Source: Candidatus Altimarinota bacterium (lineage in GTDB: Bacteria > Patescibacteriota > Gracilibacteria > BD1-5 > UBA6164). Taken from it: a stretch of DNA of 64,000 bases. Below, in pieces: positions 43,563 through 54,944 of this stretch; position 1 is the first letter of the stretch; each line of letters starts with the position of its first letter. Under the pieces are notes generated by a model. The model was not told the DNA's origin, ran no database searches, and saw only the letters and a list, made by a program, of their open reading frames with translations. A program made the position numbers and the translations under genes. The stretch lies in the NCBI GenBank assembly GCA_028697205.1, contig JAQVFO010000001.1, positions 133,086-197,085 on the forward strand. Reading direction: 5' to 3'.

Positions 43563-44534
43563 ATGTCTCAAATAAGTATAAAAAACCTAGAAAAAGTTTT
43601 CAAAGTTGAAATCAAAAAATCATGATTCAAAAACAGAATTAAATCAATTTTTAATCCTGAGTATAAAGACATATTAGCTGTTTCAGATATAAATTTAACA
43701 ATTAATGCTTGAGAAAAAATTGCATTTATATGACCAAATTGAGCAGGGAAGTCTACTACTATTAAGATGTTAACTTGAATCTTAACTAAAACAGATTGAA
43801 AAATAGAAGTACTTTGACTTGATCCTACAAAAGATAGAGAAAAATTAGTTTATCAAATTTGAGCTGTTTTTTGACAGACTTCTAGACTTTGGTATCATTT
43901 AACTGCAAAAGATACATTTTGGTTATTTTGAAAATTGTTTGATATAAAAAAAGATGATTATGAAAAGAGATTAAATTACCTAGTTTGAGAATTTGATATA
44001 AATGATTTCTTAAATACTCCTGTTAGAAAACTTTCACTAGGGCAAAGAATGAGATGTGAAGTTGTTGCAAGTCTTATTCACAAACCAAAAATACTTTTTC
44101 TTGATGAACCTACTATTTGATTGGATATAGTTGCAAAACAGAAGTTAAGAGATGTAATAAACAAGATAAATAAGGAAGAAAATACAACTATATTTTTAAC
44201 TTCTCATGATATCTGAGATATAGAGGAAATTTGTAATAGAGTTGTAGTTATAAATCATTGAAAAGTAATTTATGATTGAGATATAAAAGAATTGAAAAAA
44301 AAGCATATAAAAACAAAGATAATCAAAGTTAAATTTGAAAAAACTTATGAAACTTATGATTTATGAGAAAATGTAAAAATATTAAATAATACTTGAAACT
44401 ACCTAGAATTTGAAATAGAAAATGATAAAAAAACTCTTCAAAATGTTATAGAAATACTTACTAATAAATATCCATTTGAAGATATAAATATCACAGAGCC
44501 AAGTATGGAAAATATAATTAAAACCTTTTATTAA
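43563..44534 (+). CDS. ABC transporter ATP-binding protein, 323 aa
   Basis: Walker A is GPNGAGKST (Lys63), signature LSLGQRMRCEV, Walker B ILFLDEPTIGLD and the H-loop His in TSHD. An extra N-terminal segment before Walker A and the WYHLTAKDTFWLFGKLF region match the exporters whose two permeases are DUF990-type. The C-terminal ~80 residues are an additional regulatory-looking domain. It is followed by two permease genes in the same operon, so it energises an exporter. Confidence 0.95.
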
Positions 44535-44545
44535 TTACAATTTTT

Positions 44546-45337
44546 ATGAATAAAACACTATCAATTCTAATAACTACATACAAAAATCATATTGTTTATC
44601 TTGCTGATATAATTGGGATAAACATAATTTTTGTGCTTAGAATAATAGTTATAATTACTTTATACAAATACCTTTATAGCAACTTCTGAGTAAATGATAT
44701 GATAAATTGATTTACATTAGCTCAAATAACTTTTGCAGTAATTGTAGCGCAAGCTGTTTCAACTGCAAAACCAAAAATAGTTGATGAGATAAATTTAGAT
44801 GTTAAATCAGGTAAAATCTGAGTTTATCTTTTAAACCCAATTAATTATTTACATTATAAATTTATAGAATTTTTCCCAGTATTTTTACATAATTTAGTAA
44901 TCTGAATTACTATTTGATTTACTCTTTGATATATTTTACTTTGAGTATTTCCAATAACTATTGCTTGATTTATAGCGTGAATTTTTCTTTTGTTTCTTTC
45001 TATGATTACAGTTTTTTTCTGATATATGAGTATTTGATTGCTAGCTTTTTATACAGAAGATGTTGAAGCATTTAGATATATTTATTCTAAACTTGATATG
45101 ATTTTATGATGAAATCTTATCCCAATTCCATTTTTACCTCAAATACTTCAAACTATAGCTTTTTTATCACCATTTGCATATTTTTGATATACTTCATGAC
45201 TAGTTTTTTCAAATTTTGAAATTATAACTTTTATAAAATATTTTTTAATACAACTATTTTGGATAATTATAAATATTTGATTATGTGTGTTTATCTACAA
45301 AAAAGCAAAATATAAACTTACAATTAATTGAGGATAG
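44546..45337 (+). CDS. ABC-2 type permease, 263 aa (first of pair)
   Basis: About six membrane segments. LSILITTYKNHIVYLADIIG at the start and VYLLNPINYLHYKFIEFFP in the middle are like ABC2_membrane_6/DUF990 permeases. It begins 11 nt after the ATPase gene and ends 2 nt before the second permease, which is typical of this exporter type. Confidence 0.85.
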
Positions 45338-45339
45338 AT

Positions 45340-46116
45340 ATGAAAACACTACTTTATCTTTGGAAATTGAATCTCTTGTCACTTATGGAATACAAACTTA
45401 GCTTTTTTCTGCAAGTTTGATTTATGATTGTAAATGATTTTTTATTTGCATTTTTATGGTATCTTTTTTTCTTGAAATTCAAAACAATTTGATGACTTAT
45501 ATTTAATGATTTTTTACTTTTATTTTCTATTATGACTATGGTTTTTTGACTTATGCATGTATTTTTTTGATGATTTAATAAAATCTGAATAATGATAGAA
45601 GAGTGAAAACTTGATTCTCAGATGCTTTTACCTAAAAATCTTTTTTTTAGATTACTTGCATGATCTATGATGACAGCAGCTATCTGAGATATATTTTTTT
45701 CTTTTATACTTATGACTATGATTGAATGAATTAATATTTATATGATTTTTAAAATCCTTATATTATCATTAATTTGAGTTGCTGTATTTCTATGATTTAT
45801 GATGATTTTTGTTTCACTTTCATTTTTTATCTGATCAAGTAAAAGTATAGTAAAATGAGTATTTGAGGCTATACTTTGACCAACACACTATCCACCAGGA
45901 ATATTTGAATGAACTTTTTTAAAATTTGTATTTATGACGGTTATTCCAGCATTTTATATAGTATTTTTACCTTTTGAACTCATTAAAAATTTTTCTTTAA
46001 ATTGATTTTTACAACTATTACTTTGAAGTATTATTTTTTTCTGATTAGGTTATTTTACTTTTTATAAGTGATTAAAAAGGTATGAAAGTGGAAATATGAT
46101 TAATATAAATATCTAA
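45340..46116 (+). CDS. ABC-2 type permease, 258 aa (second of pair)
   Basis: About six membrane segments (LFFLKFKTIGGLIFNDFLLL, SLSFFIGSS, PPGIFEGTF). Begins 2 nt after the first permease stop. The two permeases are different proteins, so the exporter is a heterodimer with the single ATPase. Substrate unknown. Confidence 0.85.
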
Positions 46117-46128
46117 AAATAGCAATAT

Positions 46129-46157
46129 TTGACATAGTAATAAATAATGTGTATAAT
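46129..46157 (+). promoter_or_regulatory. Consensus sigma-70 promoter
   Basis: TTGACA at 46129-46134 and TATAAT at 46152-46157 with a 17-nt spacer, both perfect. It serves the 78-aa gene at 46187. Confidence 0.85.
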
Positions 46158-46186
46158 TATATAGATTATTAATAACTCATTTAATT

Positions 46187-46423
46187 ATGCCTAGAAAAAT
46201 ATGAGCAGAAAAAACTACTCTTGAAAAATACAATGAAACAAAAACAGATATTATTCCAGAATGAATTATTCTTAGAATAAAAGAATTATGAAATCTTTTA
46301 AATATTTTTTTTGATAAAGCTTTTTTTACAATAAACAATAAGATAGAAATAAGTGAACTAAAAGTTTCAATTAAAAAATCTTTTCCAACAGTAGTTAAAT
46401 TGAGAGATATATTCAAGAAATAA
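46187..46423 (+). CDS. Small hypothetical protein, 78 aa
   Basis: ATG 46187, TAA 46421-46423. Lys-rich and probably helical (KTDIIPEGIILRIKELGNLL) with no membrane segment. It starts just after a consensus promoter and precedes the repeat-protein family. No family recognised. The fact that it has a perfect promoter suggests strong expression. Confidence 0.65.
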
Positions 46424-46484
46424 TCATTACTTGAATTTTTTAATAAAATATATATAATTCAAATATAAATAATTTATAATAATT

Positions 46485-47072
46485 ATGTCAATTACTTCAA
46501 AGTTAAATCAACAGATTCAGTATGAACAACAAGAATCTTGAAATGCTCAAGTATTACCAGAATGAGTTAAAAATGAAATTACTAAAAATCAATGATATTT
46601 ATCATGGTTTTTTGACTCAAAAAGCCTTTCATTAGAAACAAAAAAGTTACTTTGATGATTATGATTAGCAATCTGAACAGTTTTATGAATAAATAATGCC
46701 GTAGCAGATGAATTAGATGAATTAAAACAATTGTATGAACAACCAACAAAAGAGTTATTAACAAAATGTGATTGAATAGATAGACAATGAATAATTCATC
46801 AAGACCAAAAAGATTGAAAAATAGCTTGATTTGCAGAAAAACAATGTGTAAGACAACACCAAATAGCAAAAGGAAAAGAAGATTTAAAAGTATATGAACA
46901 AATGTTAGCATTATTAGATAGAAATCAGGTAATAAAGGCAATTAAGGAGGAGATAAAAAATAGAGAACAACAATTACTAAAAGAAAAGGATGAGGATAAT
47001 AGAAAAAAACTTATTTACGAAATATGAATTTTAAAAAAGAAATTAAAAGAATTAGAGTGAAATGTTGCATAG
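46485..47072 (+). CDS. Coiled-coil/membrane-associated protein, 195 aa (paralog A)
   Basis: Residues 1-45 are a Gln-rich tail with SGNAQVLPEGVKNEI and FFDSKSLSL. Then a Gly-rich hydrophobic segment LLGGLGLAIGTVLGINNAVA (~57-76), maybe membrane-inserting. The rest is a charged coiled coil with IAKGKEDLKVYEQMLALLD once and EIKNREQQLLKEKDEDNRKK. Paralog B at 47206 has the same ends but six copies of the heptad. No family recognised. Confidence 0.75.
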
Positions 47073-47140
47073 AAAAAGTTAATATGAGATTTTTCTGAAT
47101 TACAAAAATAATGAATTAATATATACCATAAATTAATCCT

Positions 47141-47169
47141 TTGACATTTTTACTATAAATTGGTATAAT
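47141..47169 (+). promoter_or_regulatory. Consensus sigma-70 promoter
   Basis: TTGACA at 47141-47146, a 17-nt spacer, and TATAAT at 47164-47169: both boxes perfect. It lies 37 nt before the ATG of paralog B, so paralog B has its own strong promoter. Confidence 0.85.
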
Positions 47170-47205
47170 ACTAAAAATTAGATTTATATCTTAAATTATA
47201 AACCT

Positions 47206-47877
47206 ATGTCAAAATTAAATCAACCAGTTCAAGTTCAACTTGAACAACAAGATTCTTGAAATGCTCAAGTATTACCAGAATGAGTTAAAAATGAAATTAC
47301 TAAAAACCAATGACTGTTATCATATTTTTTTGATTCAAAAAGCCTTTCATTAGATACAAAAAAGTTACTTTGATGATTATGATTAGCAATCTGAACAGTA
47401 TTATGAATAAATAATGCGATTGCAGATGAATTAGAACAACAACCATCAAAAGAATTGTTAGATAAATGTGATTGAATAGATAGACAATGAGTTATTCACC
47501 AAGAACAAAAAGATTGAAAAATAAGTTGATTTGCAGAAAAAAAATGTAAACTTGATTTTGAAATAGCAAAAGGAAAAGAGGAATTAGCAAAAGGAAAAGA
47601 GGAATTAGCAAAAGGAAAAGAGGAATTAGCAAAAGGAAAAGAGGAATTAGCAAAAGGAAAAGAGGAATTAGCAAAAGGAAAAGAAGATTTAAAAGTATAT
47701 GAGCAAATGCTAGCATTATTAGATAGAAATAAGGTAATAAAGGCAATTAAGGAAGAAATAAAAAATAGAGAACAACAATTACTAAAAGAAAAGGATGAGG
47801 ATAATAGAAAAAAACTTATTTACGAAATATGAATTTTAAAAAAGAAATTAAAAGAATTAGAGTGAAATGTTGCTTAG
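47206..47877 (+). CDS. Coiled-coil/membrane-associated protein with AKGKEEL heptads, 223 aa (paralog B)
   Basis: Nearly identical to paralog A in the ends (VLPEGVKNEITKNQG and the last 60 residues), with the same hydrophobic LLGGLGLAIGTVLGINNA. The middle contains six AKGKE heptads from 21-bp repeats, whereas A has only one. The repeat keeps frame, so it changes coiled-coil length without breaking the gene. Promoter is consensus. It lies between A and the larger 539-aa repeat protein. Confidence 0.8.
47560..47685 (+). repeat. Six 21-bp tandem repeats (AKGKEEL heptad)
   Basis: Unit GAATTAGCAAAAGGAAAAG plus AG, six copies with small differences in the first and last. Being 21 bp, slippage would change the protein by seven residues with no frameshift. 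Confidence 0.9.
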
Positions 47878-47894
47878 AAAAAGTTAATATGATA

Positions 47895-47931
47895 AAATAT
47901 TATAGAATAAATTATTCTATAATATTTTTTT
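47895..47931 (+). terminator. Hairpin terminator before the 539-aa gene
   Basis: Long A/T stem AAATATTATAGAATAA / TTATTCTATAATATTT followed by TTTT. It ends directly before the ATG at 47932. Confidence 0.75.
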
Positions 47932-49551
47932 ATGTCCTCAGTGGAATTTTGATGAGATAATAATATAGAAAATCAGATTAATCAACCTGTTCAAAAAACA
48001 GGTAATTCAGAGTCAAATAATTATCAAAATCAATCTAATACTTTAAAAGATATCAAAAAAAGAGAAATTATTGATAACTGATTAGATAAAAGTAGTGTTA
48101 TAAAAGAAGAAAGAGAAAAAGTAATTGATTATATATTAAAAAATTATGAAGATACAGATTATCAAAAGATTATTTCTCAAATTATAGAATGAGAAGCAAC
48201 AACACTAGAAGAAATAAATATTATTTTATCTAAATACACAGATAAAGAAGAAGTAAGTCAAGATGTTAAAGAAGTAAGTCAAGATGTTAAAGAAGTAAAT
48301 CAAGATGTTAAAGAAGTAAATCAAGATGTTAAAGAAGTAAATCAAGATGTTAAAGAAGTAAATGATAATAAAAATATTTATATAAACTTACTTAAACAAC
48401 AACTTAGTTGACTTAAATCTGAAAAAAGTAAAGAAGTTTTATGACTATTAGATAATAATCCTGAAAAAGCATTACAAGAATTAAAAAATCAAGTTACATT
48501 TAATTCAATAGCAACAGAACTTAAACAAAAAGATCCACAAAAATTTGAAGAATTTGCAAAAACATTATTAGCAATTGATAAAAAAACTTTTACTCCAATA
48601 ATTGATAAATTTAGATTAGAAACATTAGATAATACAGCCAAACTTAAACTTTGAACAGATAACTTATCATGAGTTGATTTATCAAAAAATACACTTACAA
48701 AAAAAACTGATGATTGATTTACTATAGAAGCAGGGAAAAGTGATAGAAAACTTTTTTTAACATGAAGTGAGTATAAATTAGATTGAAAATTAAACAATTA
48801 TGAAATTGAAAAACAATTTAAAGAAATTAACAAAAAAACTGAGGAAGAATTAAAACCATTAAATGAAATAATAAGTTCAGTACAAAAGATTTTAGATTAT
48901 TTAGAAAAAGCAATTTTAAATAAGGTTGATATAAAAGAAGTAAAAGAAACAATAAAAAAATCAAATTTATCTTTATATAATGAATTAAATCTAGAAAATA
49001 TAACTTCATTAGAACAAATTAAACAAATATTAACTGGATTTTTAAAAAAGAGTGAAGAAGAAAAAGAAGAAAAAATTAAAGAAGCAAAAAAGAAAATTAG
49101 TGAATTAATTATGCTAAATTCTAGAAAAGCAAAAGAAAAAGATATAAAAACAAGACAAACCCTATCTTTCCTCCACGAAATCTGATTTGATTTACTACCA
49201 CAATCAGCAACAGATTATGTTATAAATCAAATAAATTCAAATCCAAATATGATGTGATTATTTACAAGTCCAATAGATCTAAAAAATTGAGAACTTTGAA
49301 ACACTACACTTTGATGATGATTATCAGTTGAATCAAAAGTAAAATTTACAGATTTTTTAAGTAAAATACTTTGATTAGAATGAAATGATAGCCTAAATTA
49401 CTACAAAATTCAAAAATGATACTTTTGAGCAAAAGTTGAGTGATTTTGAGTTTGAATAAGTTGATTAAAAAATTATATAAATAATACTTATTGAGCAGAC
49501 TGAATTATTACTTGACCTGAACTTTGGTCAAAACTTGTTTCAAAAAACTAA
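47932..49551 (+). CDS. Large repeat-containing helical protein, 539 aa
   Basis: N-terminal ~100 residues are polar and helical. Residues 107-141 are five EVxQDVK heptads coded by 21-bp tandem repeats. The middle is Lys/Glu-rich and coiled-coil-like. The C-terminal ~150 residues change: LPQSATDYVINQINSNPNM, then several Gly-rich short segments (FGAKVEGFGVGISG) and DGIITGPELWSKLV, perhaps a globular domain. There is no clear signal peptide, and I do not recognise a family. It is the third and largest member of the cluster with paralogs A and B and stops before a terminator. Confidence 0.8.
48250..48354 (+). repeat. Five 21-bp tandem repeats (EVNQDVK heptad)
   Basis: Unit GAAGTAAATCAAGATGTTAAA or the AGT form; the first two have Ser and the last three Asn. 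Same 21-bp length as in the neighbouring gene, but an unrelated sequence. Confidence 0.9.
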
Positions 49552-49578
49552 TCACTAAAATGATTAGTTATTTTTTAT
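49548..49578 (+). terminator. Intrinsic terminator after the 539-aa gene
   Basis: CTAATCA / TGATTAG, six-base loop, then TTATTTTTTA. Overlaps the stop codon. Confidence 0.8.
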
Positions 49579-49588
49579 AGAAAATAAT

Positions 49589-49616
49589 TTGACAATTTCG
49601 ATTTTATAGTTATATT
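49589..49616 (+). promoter_or_regulatory. Promoter for the Tat lipoprotein gene
   Basis: TTGACA at 49589-49594 and TATATT at 49611-49616, 16-nt spacer. Confidence 0.6.
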
Positions 49617-49648
49617 GACATTGTTTTAATTTTTAATTATTATTAAAT

Positions 49649-50728
49649 ATGTGATTAAATAATTGAGGTGATAAATTGGATGAGAAATCAAATAAATGAT
49701 GAATGAGTAGAAGAGAGTTCTTATCATGAATTACTGCACTTTTTGCTTGAGCTGCTATTTCTACTTTACCTTGATGTTGATGAGGTGGTGGTTGATCTCC
49801 TGAAACTCAAACTGATTCACCAGAAACAGTAAATCTTCCAAATTTAATGTGAGTTACATATAGTTCTATTACAGCTCAACCATGAAATGTTACTGATAAT
49901 GATTGAGTAATATGAACTCCTGTAGTAGCTATTTATTATTCAGATCCAAATACAAATCCTTCAGCAGTTAGATTAGATGCATATAATACTTCTTGAGTTT
50001 TTTCAGGTTTAAATGCAAGTACAACATATTATTTAGTTACTCTTGCAACTGTTATAGATTGAACTACTAAAAATTCAAAGCAAGTTATGTCAAGCACATT
50101 AGAAGCTACTACAAATGCTGCTCCTACAGATGCAGAGACTATAACTTCTGCACCAACTTTAGTTTCAGTTACAAGTTCTAGTGCAATTGTTCAACCTTGA
50201 GAATTTAGTGATGCAAACTGAGTACAAAATGTATGAGTTAAAGTATATTATGAATCAACATTAGTAAATGAAATTCCAAATCTTACAATTACTCAATTAT
50301 CAGATTGAAATTATCAAATTGATTGATTAAGTGCTTGATCTACTGTATATGTTGCTATGGTTTGAGAAGCAAAAAATTGAATAAATGAACAATGGGAAAT
50401 TAAAAAATCATTACCATTAGAAGTAACATTAAATGTATGAAATCAAGCTCCTGTTGCTAGTGATTGAAACTATGATGCATGATTTAATCCATCAATAACT
50501 ATAGATTTTTCACCATTAGTTAGTGATGATCATGATAGTGATAGTCAATTAACTTTTGAAGTTGTAAGTAATCCTGTTAATCTTACAATTACATGAGCTT
50601 TCCCAAATCTTACTTTTACAGCTCCACAATATCGGACTTGAGATTCTATTGTAACTTATAGAGTAAAAGACACAAGTTGAGTATATAGTAATGTCTGAAC
50701 TATAAGCATTTTAGCATTATCAAATTAG
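49649..50728 (+). CDS. Predicted Tat-exported lipoprotein with Fn3-like domains, 359 aa
   Basis: The N-terminal signal has SRREFL (twin-arginine, residues 21-26), a hydrophobic stretch and the lipobox LPGC followed by Gly-rich GGGGG, a textbook Tat lipoprotein. The exported part has two fibronectin-III/Ig-like beta domains: VTYSSITAQPGNVT, TSGVFSGLNASTTYYLVTL and VTSSSAIVQPGEF, SAGSTVYVAMVGEA. The C-terminal domain FSPLVSDDHDSDSQLTFEV, then ITGAFPNLTFTAPQY, resembles a cadherin-like or tandem Ig repeat. It has its own promoter. It lies beside two pilin-like surface proteins. Confidence 0.8.
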
Positions 50729-50740
50729 TTTTAAACTAAT

Positions 50741-50776
50741 AAAAAAGCTTCTTAAAATATCAGAAGCTTTTTTATT
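50741..50776. terminator. Bidirectional terminator between convergent genes
   Basis: Perfect arms AAAAAAGCTTCT / AGAAGCTTTTTT around a nine-base loop. Serves the lipoprotein (+) and the pilin-like protein (-). Confidence 0.9.
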
Positions 50777-50779
50777 TTA

Positions 50780-53038
50780 TTACTTTTTATAAATTTTTAT
50801 ATAATCTATTATGTCATCCCATTGATTTAAATTAGTAGGAGTTTCTCATATATTTAAATAATTTCATAGTCATAAACTTCAAGAAAGGGATGTTGTTCAA
50901 GTAGAAGTTCAATTTATATTTAAATTTCAATTATTTAAATCTTTTTTATAAATAAGTTTATAAAAAGAATTATCATTTAATGCTGAAACTGAGAAATAAG
51001 AAGTAGTAGTATTTATTTTAGATAAATTAGACTCTTTTAACAAAAATCTTTCTCATCAAGAATTCGCCATAAAAAAATTATAATTATCACTAAAAAATAA
51101 ATAGAAAGTTGGTGCTGGCATTCATCAAATGTTTCTTTTTAAAGCTCAACCTCTAACTCCCATCTCCACAGCAAAACTATCTCATAATCCTAAACTAGAC
51201 ATATCATATTTCAAATAATCAGGAGTAGTTCATCAACTTCATATAAAAATTCATTTTACTCAATCTTTATCATAAAAAGAGTATGTACTATTATAATAAT
51301 CTGGGGAATCATTTACTCAAGATATACTACTATCAGAATCAATAGATTGGTCCATAGGTTTTGTTTCATCAGGAATAATTCAATCAGAATTATAAGGTAA
51401 AGGTTTTCATTCACTTGTATACATGTTTATATCTCATTGTTTATCATATGGGGCATAGGCAACAAGTGTATATCAACTTAAACTTAAATCTTTTGATATA
51501 CATCAAAATTGTCAAAAATCATCACACATTCAAACTGATTTTAATGTATCAGTGTTTTCGAAATTTCATGCATTTAGATTAAGTGAAAAATCTTTAGTAC
51601 ATCTAATTTGTTCCATATCAGAACAAATTTTTATTGAATAATATGAATCTGTTAATCATTTTAAAATAAGTATATTTTTATCCCAAATTCATGATTGAGT
51701 AATATTTTCAGCATAATTAAATATAAATTTGTTAGATCATGAAAAAGTAGTTGGGAATCAAATCTTTGCTTCTCAATTTCAAATAGAAAGTAGTGTCATA
51801 ATTATATTTGAAAGTCAATCATTATCTGTAAGAATAGGATAATTCCATCAAGTATTAGTATGGATATATTGAGAATATACAATTGTTTCAATTAATGTTC
51901 AAGATGAAAACATACTTGCAGATCAATCAGGATTAATTACTATATTTGGATCTGTTGTTCATGTATTCTCAAATGAAACCGAAGAGATAGTATTTCAATT
52001 TTTTAAATCATTAACTAATCAGTCATATGTAATATTTTTTGATATATCTAATCTTACAATGTTTACACTTCAAGTTTCTACTGAAACTTTTGTCATTGGT
52101 GCTGAATTATTGTCTTTACTAACTCAAAATATAGTTCATCTAACTGCTGCTTCAGTATCGGTTGTGTAAACTTCAAAATTTGAATTTGGATCTAGTTTTG
52201 AAGTTTTTATCCATATACTACCATAATTCAATGCTAGTTGTATTTTTGTAAATAAATTATTTTCTTCTTTATATTTCATATTTGCAAGTGTAAGTACACT
52301 ATTTCTCAATTCATCTCAAAGATAAGATTTACTTCAGTCACTATAATAAATTTCAGCCATTCATCAAGTACTTACATTTATTATATCTCAGCTTGTTAGT
52401 TCATTATTTTTAATCCAAGAATTATTAATTGGGGCTCAATTAACAATTACAAATCAACTAAAAGTTCATATTTTTGCCTTTAATAGTCTTTCGTCAGGAT
52501 TGTAAGGAAAATTTGTTCTTGATTTATCAAAAACAAAATCTGGTCAATTATACTCCCTTATTAAGTTATATGGTCAAGTTTCTCAACTATAATCACCAAC
52601 TACTTTTGATTCATAATTTCAATTTATTTTATTAACTCAAGCAATTTCAAAATACATTGATCAAGTTAAAGTTTTACCATATGCATAGTACTGATTTGTT
52701 CTTGGGTCTAAAAGTAAATTATCAAGATATTTTTTTGGAATTGTATCTCAAGTTATATAACCATTTACTCAAAATGCTGTTGGATCATCATAGTGAACAT
52801 AGTTTGATGAATTATCAAAAAATTTTTGATTTCACTTTGGCATTGGTAATGTCTTATTATCATTTCTATATGATTCTATAGAATTTTTAAGTGTTAGTAC
52901 ATCGCTTGTTATTCTACTATTTTTTGATTTTTCAGTATAATTGCTATTAATACTTAGTCATATTACCGATATAAGAGCAATTATCGATATAACAATTATA
53001 AGTTCTATAAATGAAAATCAATATAGATTTTTTCTCAT
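50780..53038 (-). CDS. Large pilin-like surface protein A, 752 aa
   Basis: N-terminal type IV pilin-like sequence: short basic leader RKNLYG, then FSFIELIIVISIIALISVIG, with the conserved Glu5 and cleavage after Gly. The following ~270 residues parallel the neighbour 53066-54814 (DPRTNQYYAYGKT, YNLIREYNGPDFV, KAKI). The long C-terminal part, about 450 residues, is Asn/Ser/Gly-rich with WNYPILTDNDG, CSDMEQIRCTK, and GDSFAVEMGVRG and LSGSLGLGNYLNI, the last like a lectin-type jelly roll. An outward-facing adhesin on a pilus-like thread is a reasonable guess. It is downstream of the related gene on the minus strand. Confidence 0.85.
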
Positions 53039-53065
53039 AGTTAAATAATTAAATAATAAATTTTT

Positions 53066-54814
53066 TTATTTAGAAGGAGTATAAGTTCATGACCAATTAA
53101 GTTTAGTCCGTCAATTACACTTAGAAAAAGTTCATCAAGTTTTATGTTCAATTTCACACATAACATCTTTTCATTCATTTGATTTTACATAATAACAATA
53201 TTTTGCTGAAATATTTCATTTTCATAATCAACATGAATCATCTGTATTTTTAGAATAATCTCATTCAGGACATTGTGTACATCAATTTCAATTTAATAGC
53301 GTTGGGGCTGGTTGACAAGTGTTTCATCATACATTTTCATATCATGTATTACATTTAAATTGACATGTATTTACAAGCGGAAGATCTGAATATCAAGCAA
53401 TAATAGCATCTGTACTAGGTTCCCATGTGCTTCAAGTCCATGATTGCTCTATTGAATAATTTATATCATTGTTATAATAAGTTGCATTTGTAGGAATATT
53501 TGAACAATTACTTGATTGTATATTTGAAACACAAATTGTTCAATCAATATGAAATCAATCTCAACATAATATTTCAGGAGTTTTTGAAGATTCAACAATT
53601 GTATTTCAAAGATATGGTGTAAAAATATCAGGTATACTATAAGTAATATTCTTTCAATCTGCTAGTTCACTTGAAACTTCGACACTAGTTCAATCTTTTA
53701 TTCAAACCTCATTTTTTCAATCAATTATAATGTTTTCATAAGTACTTGGTGATAGTCATGTAACAGGATTTTTAGGGATATCCATATTACCTATTAATCT
53801 ATTTAATAAGTCGCTATATCAACTAACTAATAATTTATTTATTGAAACTAATCATTTAATAACAGTAACAATAGTATTTGAAGATCATAATTTTTTTGTA
53901 ACTATAAATATAGTTCCTCTAACAGATGCTTCAGTATCAGAAGTATATATATCAAAACTTGATTCAGTACTTAATTTTGAAGCTTTTACTAAAATACTTC
54001 AGAAATTTAGAGCAAGATTAACTCTAGTAAATAAATTATTATTTTTTGGATACATTAAATTTGCTAATGTTAGTTCAGTTGGACTATCTGAATCTCATAA
54101 ATAAATAATACTTCAATCAGAAATATAGATAGTTGCAATAGATCAAGCTGGTAAACTTAATTTATCTCATTCAACTAAATCTCTTGATAGAAGTATGTTT
54201 TTATCAGTAATTGAATCATTTAGCGTTAAAGATCAGGTAAAATCATTGATTTTTGCTTTTAAAATTCTTTCATTTGGATCATATGGAAATCTTGATTTAG
54301 ATTTATCATATACAAATCATGGTCAATTATATTCTCTTACAAGGTTATAAAGTGATTCTGTTCAATAATAATTTGACTTAACTATTGATTCATATTCACC
54401 ATTATTAGATAAGACTGCTGCAACTTCAAAAGATCATCAAACAATAGTTTTTCCATAGGCATAATATTGATTTGTATTTGGATCTAGAGGAGTAACATTT
54501 ATGTATCTTTTTGGGAAAGTTTTTTCAGTTATAGATCAATCAACTCAAAATGATTCAGTTTCATCGTGAGCATATCATCAATTATTAGTAAAGTATTTAA
54601 GATTTCATCATGGATCTGGTAAATTTCAAATTTCTTGTTTATATGTTCTTATAGTACTTTCAATTGTATTTAAATCTGCAGTTATTTTTGCATTTCAAGT
54701 TCTTTCTTTATATGAGCTATTCATTGATATCCAAACAGATCACAAGATTACTAAAATTGTTATAACTACAAGTAATTCTATTAAAGAAAATGCATTCTTA
54801 TTTGATTGTTTCAT
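53066..54814 (-). CDS. Large pilin-like surface protein B, 582 aa
   Basis: N terminus KQSNKNAFSLIELLVVITIL is a clear prepilin motif with Glu5, though the residue before the Phe is Ala, not Gly. Next, GNLPDPGGNLKYFTNNGGYA, DPNTNQYYAYGKTIV and SLYNLVREYNGPGFVYDK parallel protein A. The last ~130 residues are Cys-rich: CQFKCNTGYENVGGNTCQ, NGCTQCPEG and GKGNISAKYCYY, as an EGF-like or knotted end. It is the first gene of the two, 28 nt before A, so both are one operon. Confidence 0.85.
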
Positions 54815-54944
54815 ATAAATAATAATAAGCTAAAATTACTTAGATTATATATTTTTTTTGTTAATTACAAATGTTATAACTAAATAAGGGTTTACAATTT
54901 AAACTTTTTCTATATTCTTTATATGTTTATTTAAATTTAAATTT

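Noticed and set aside
47560-48354. CRISPR array
   Set aside because: The 21-bp units are directly adjacent without spacers and lie in frame inside coding sequence.
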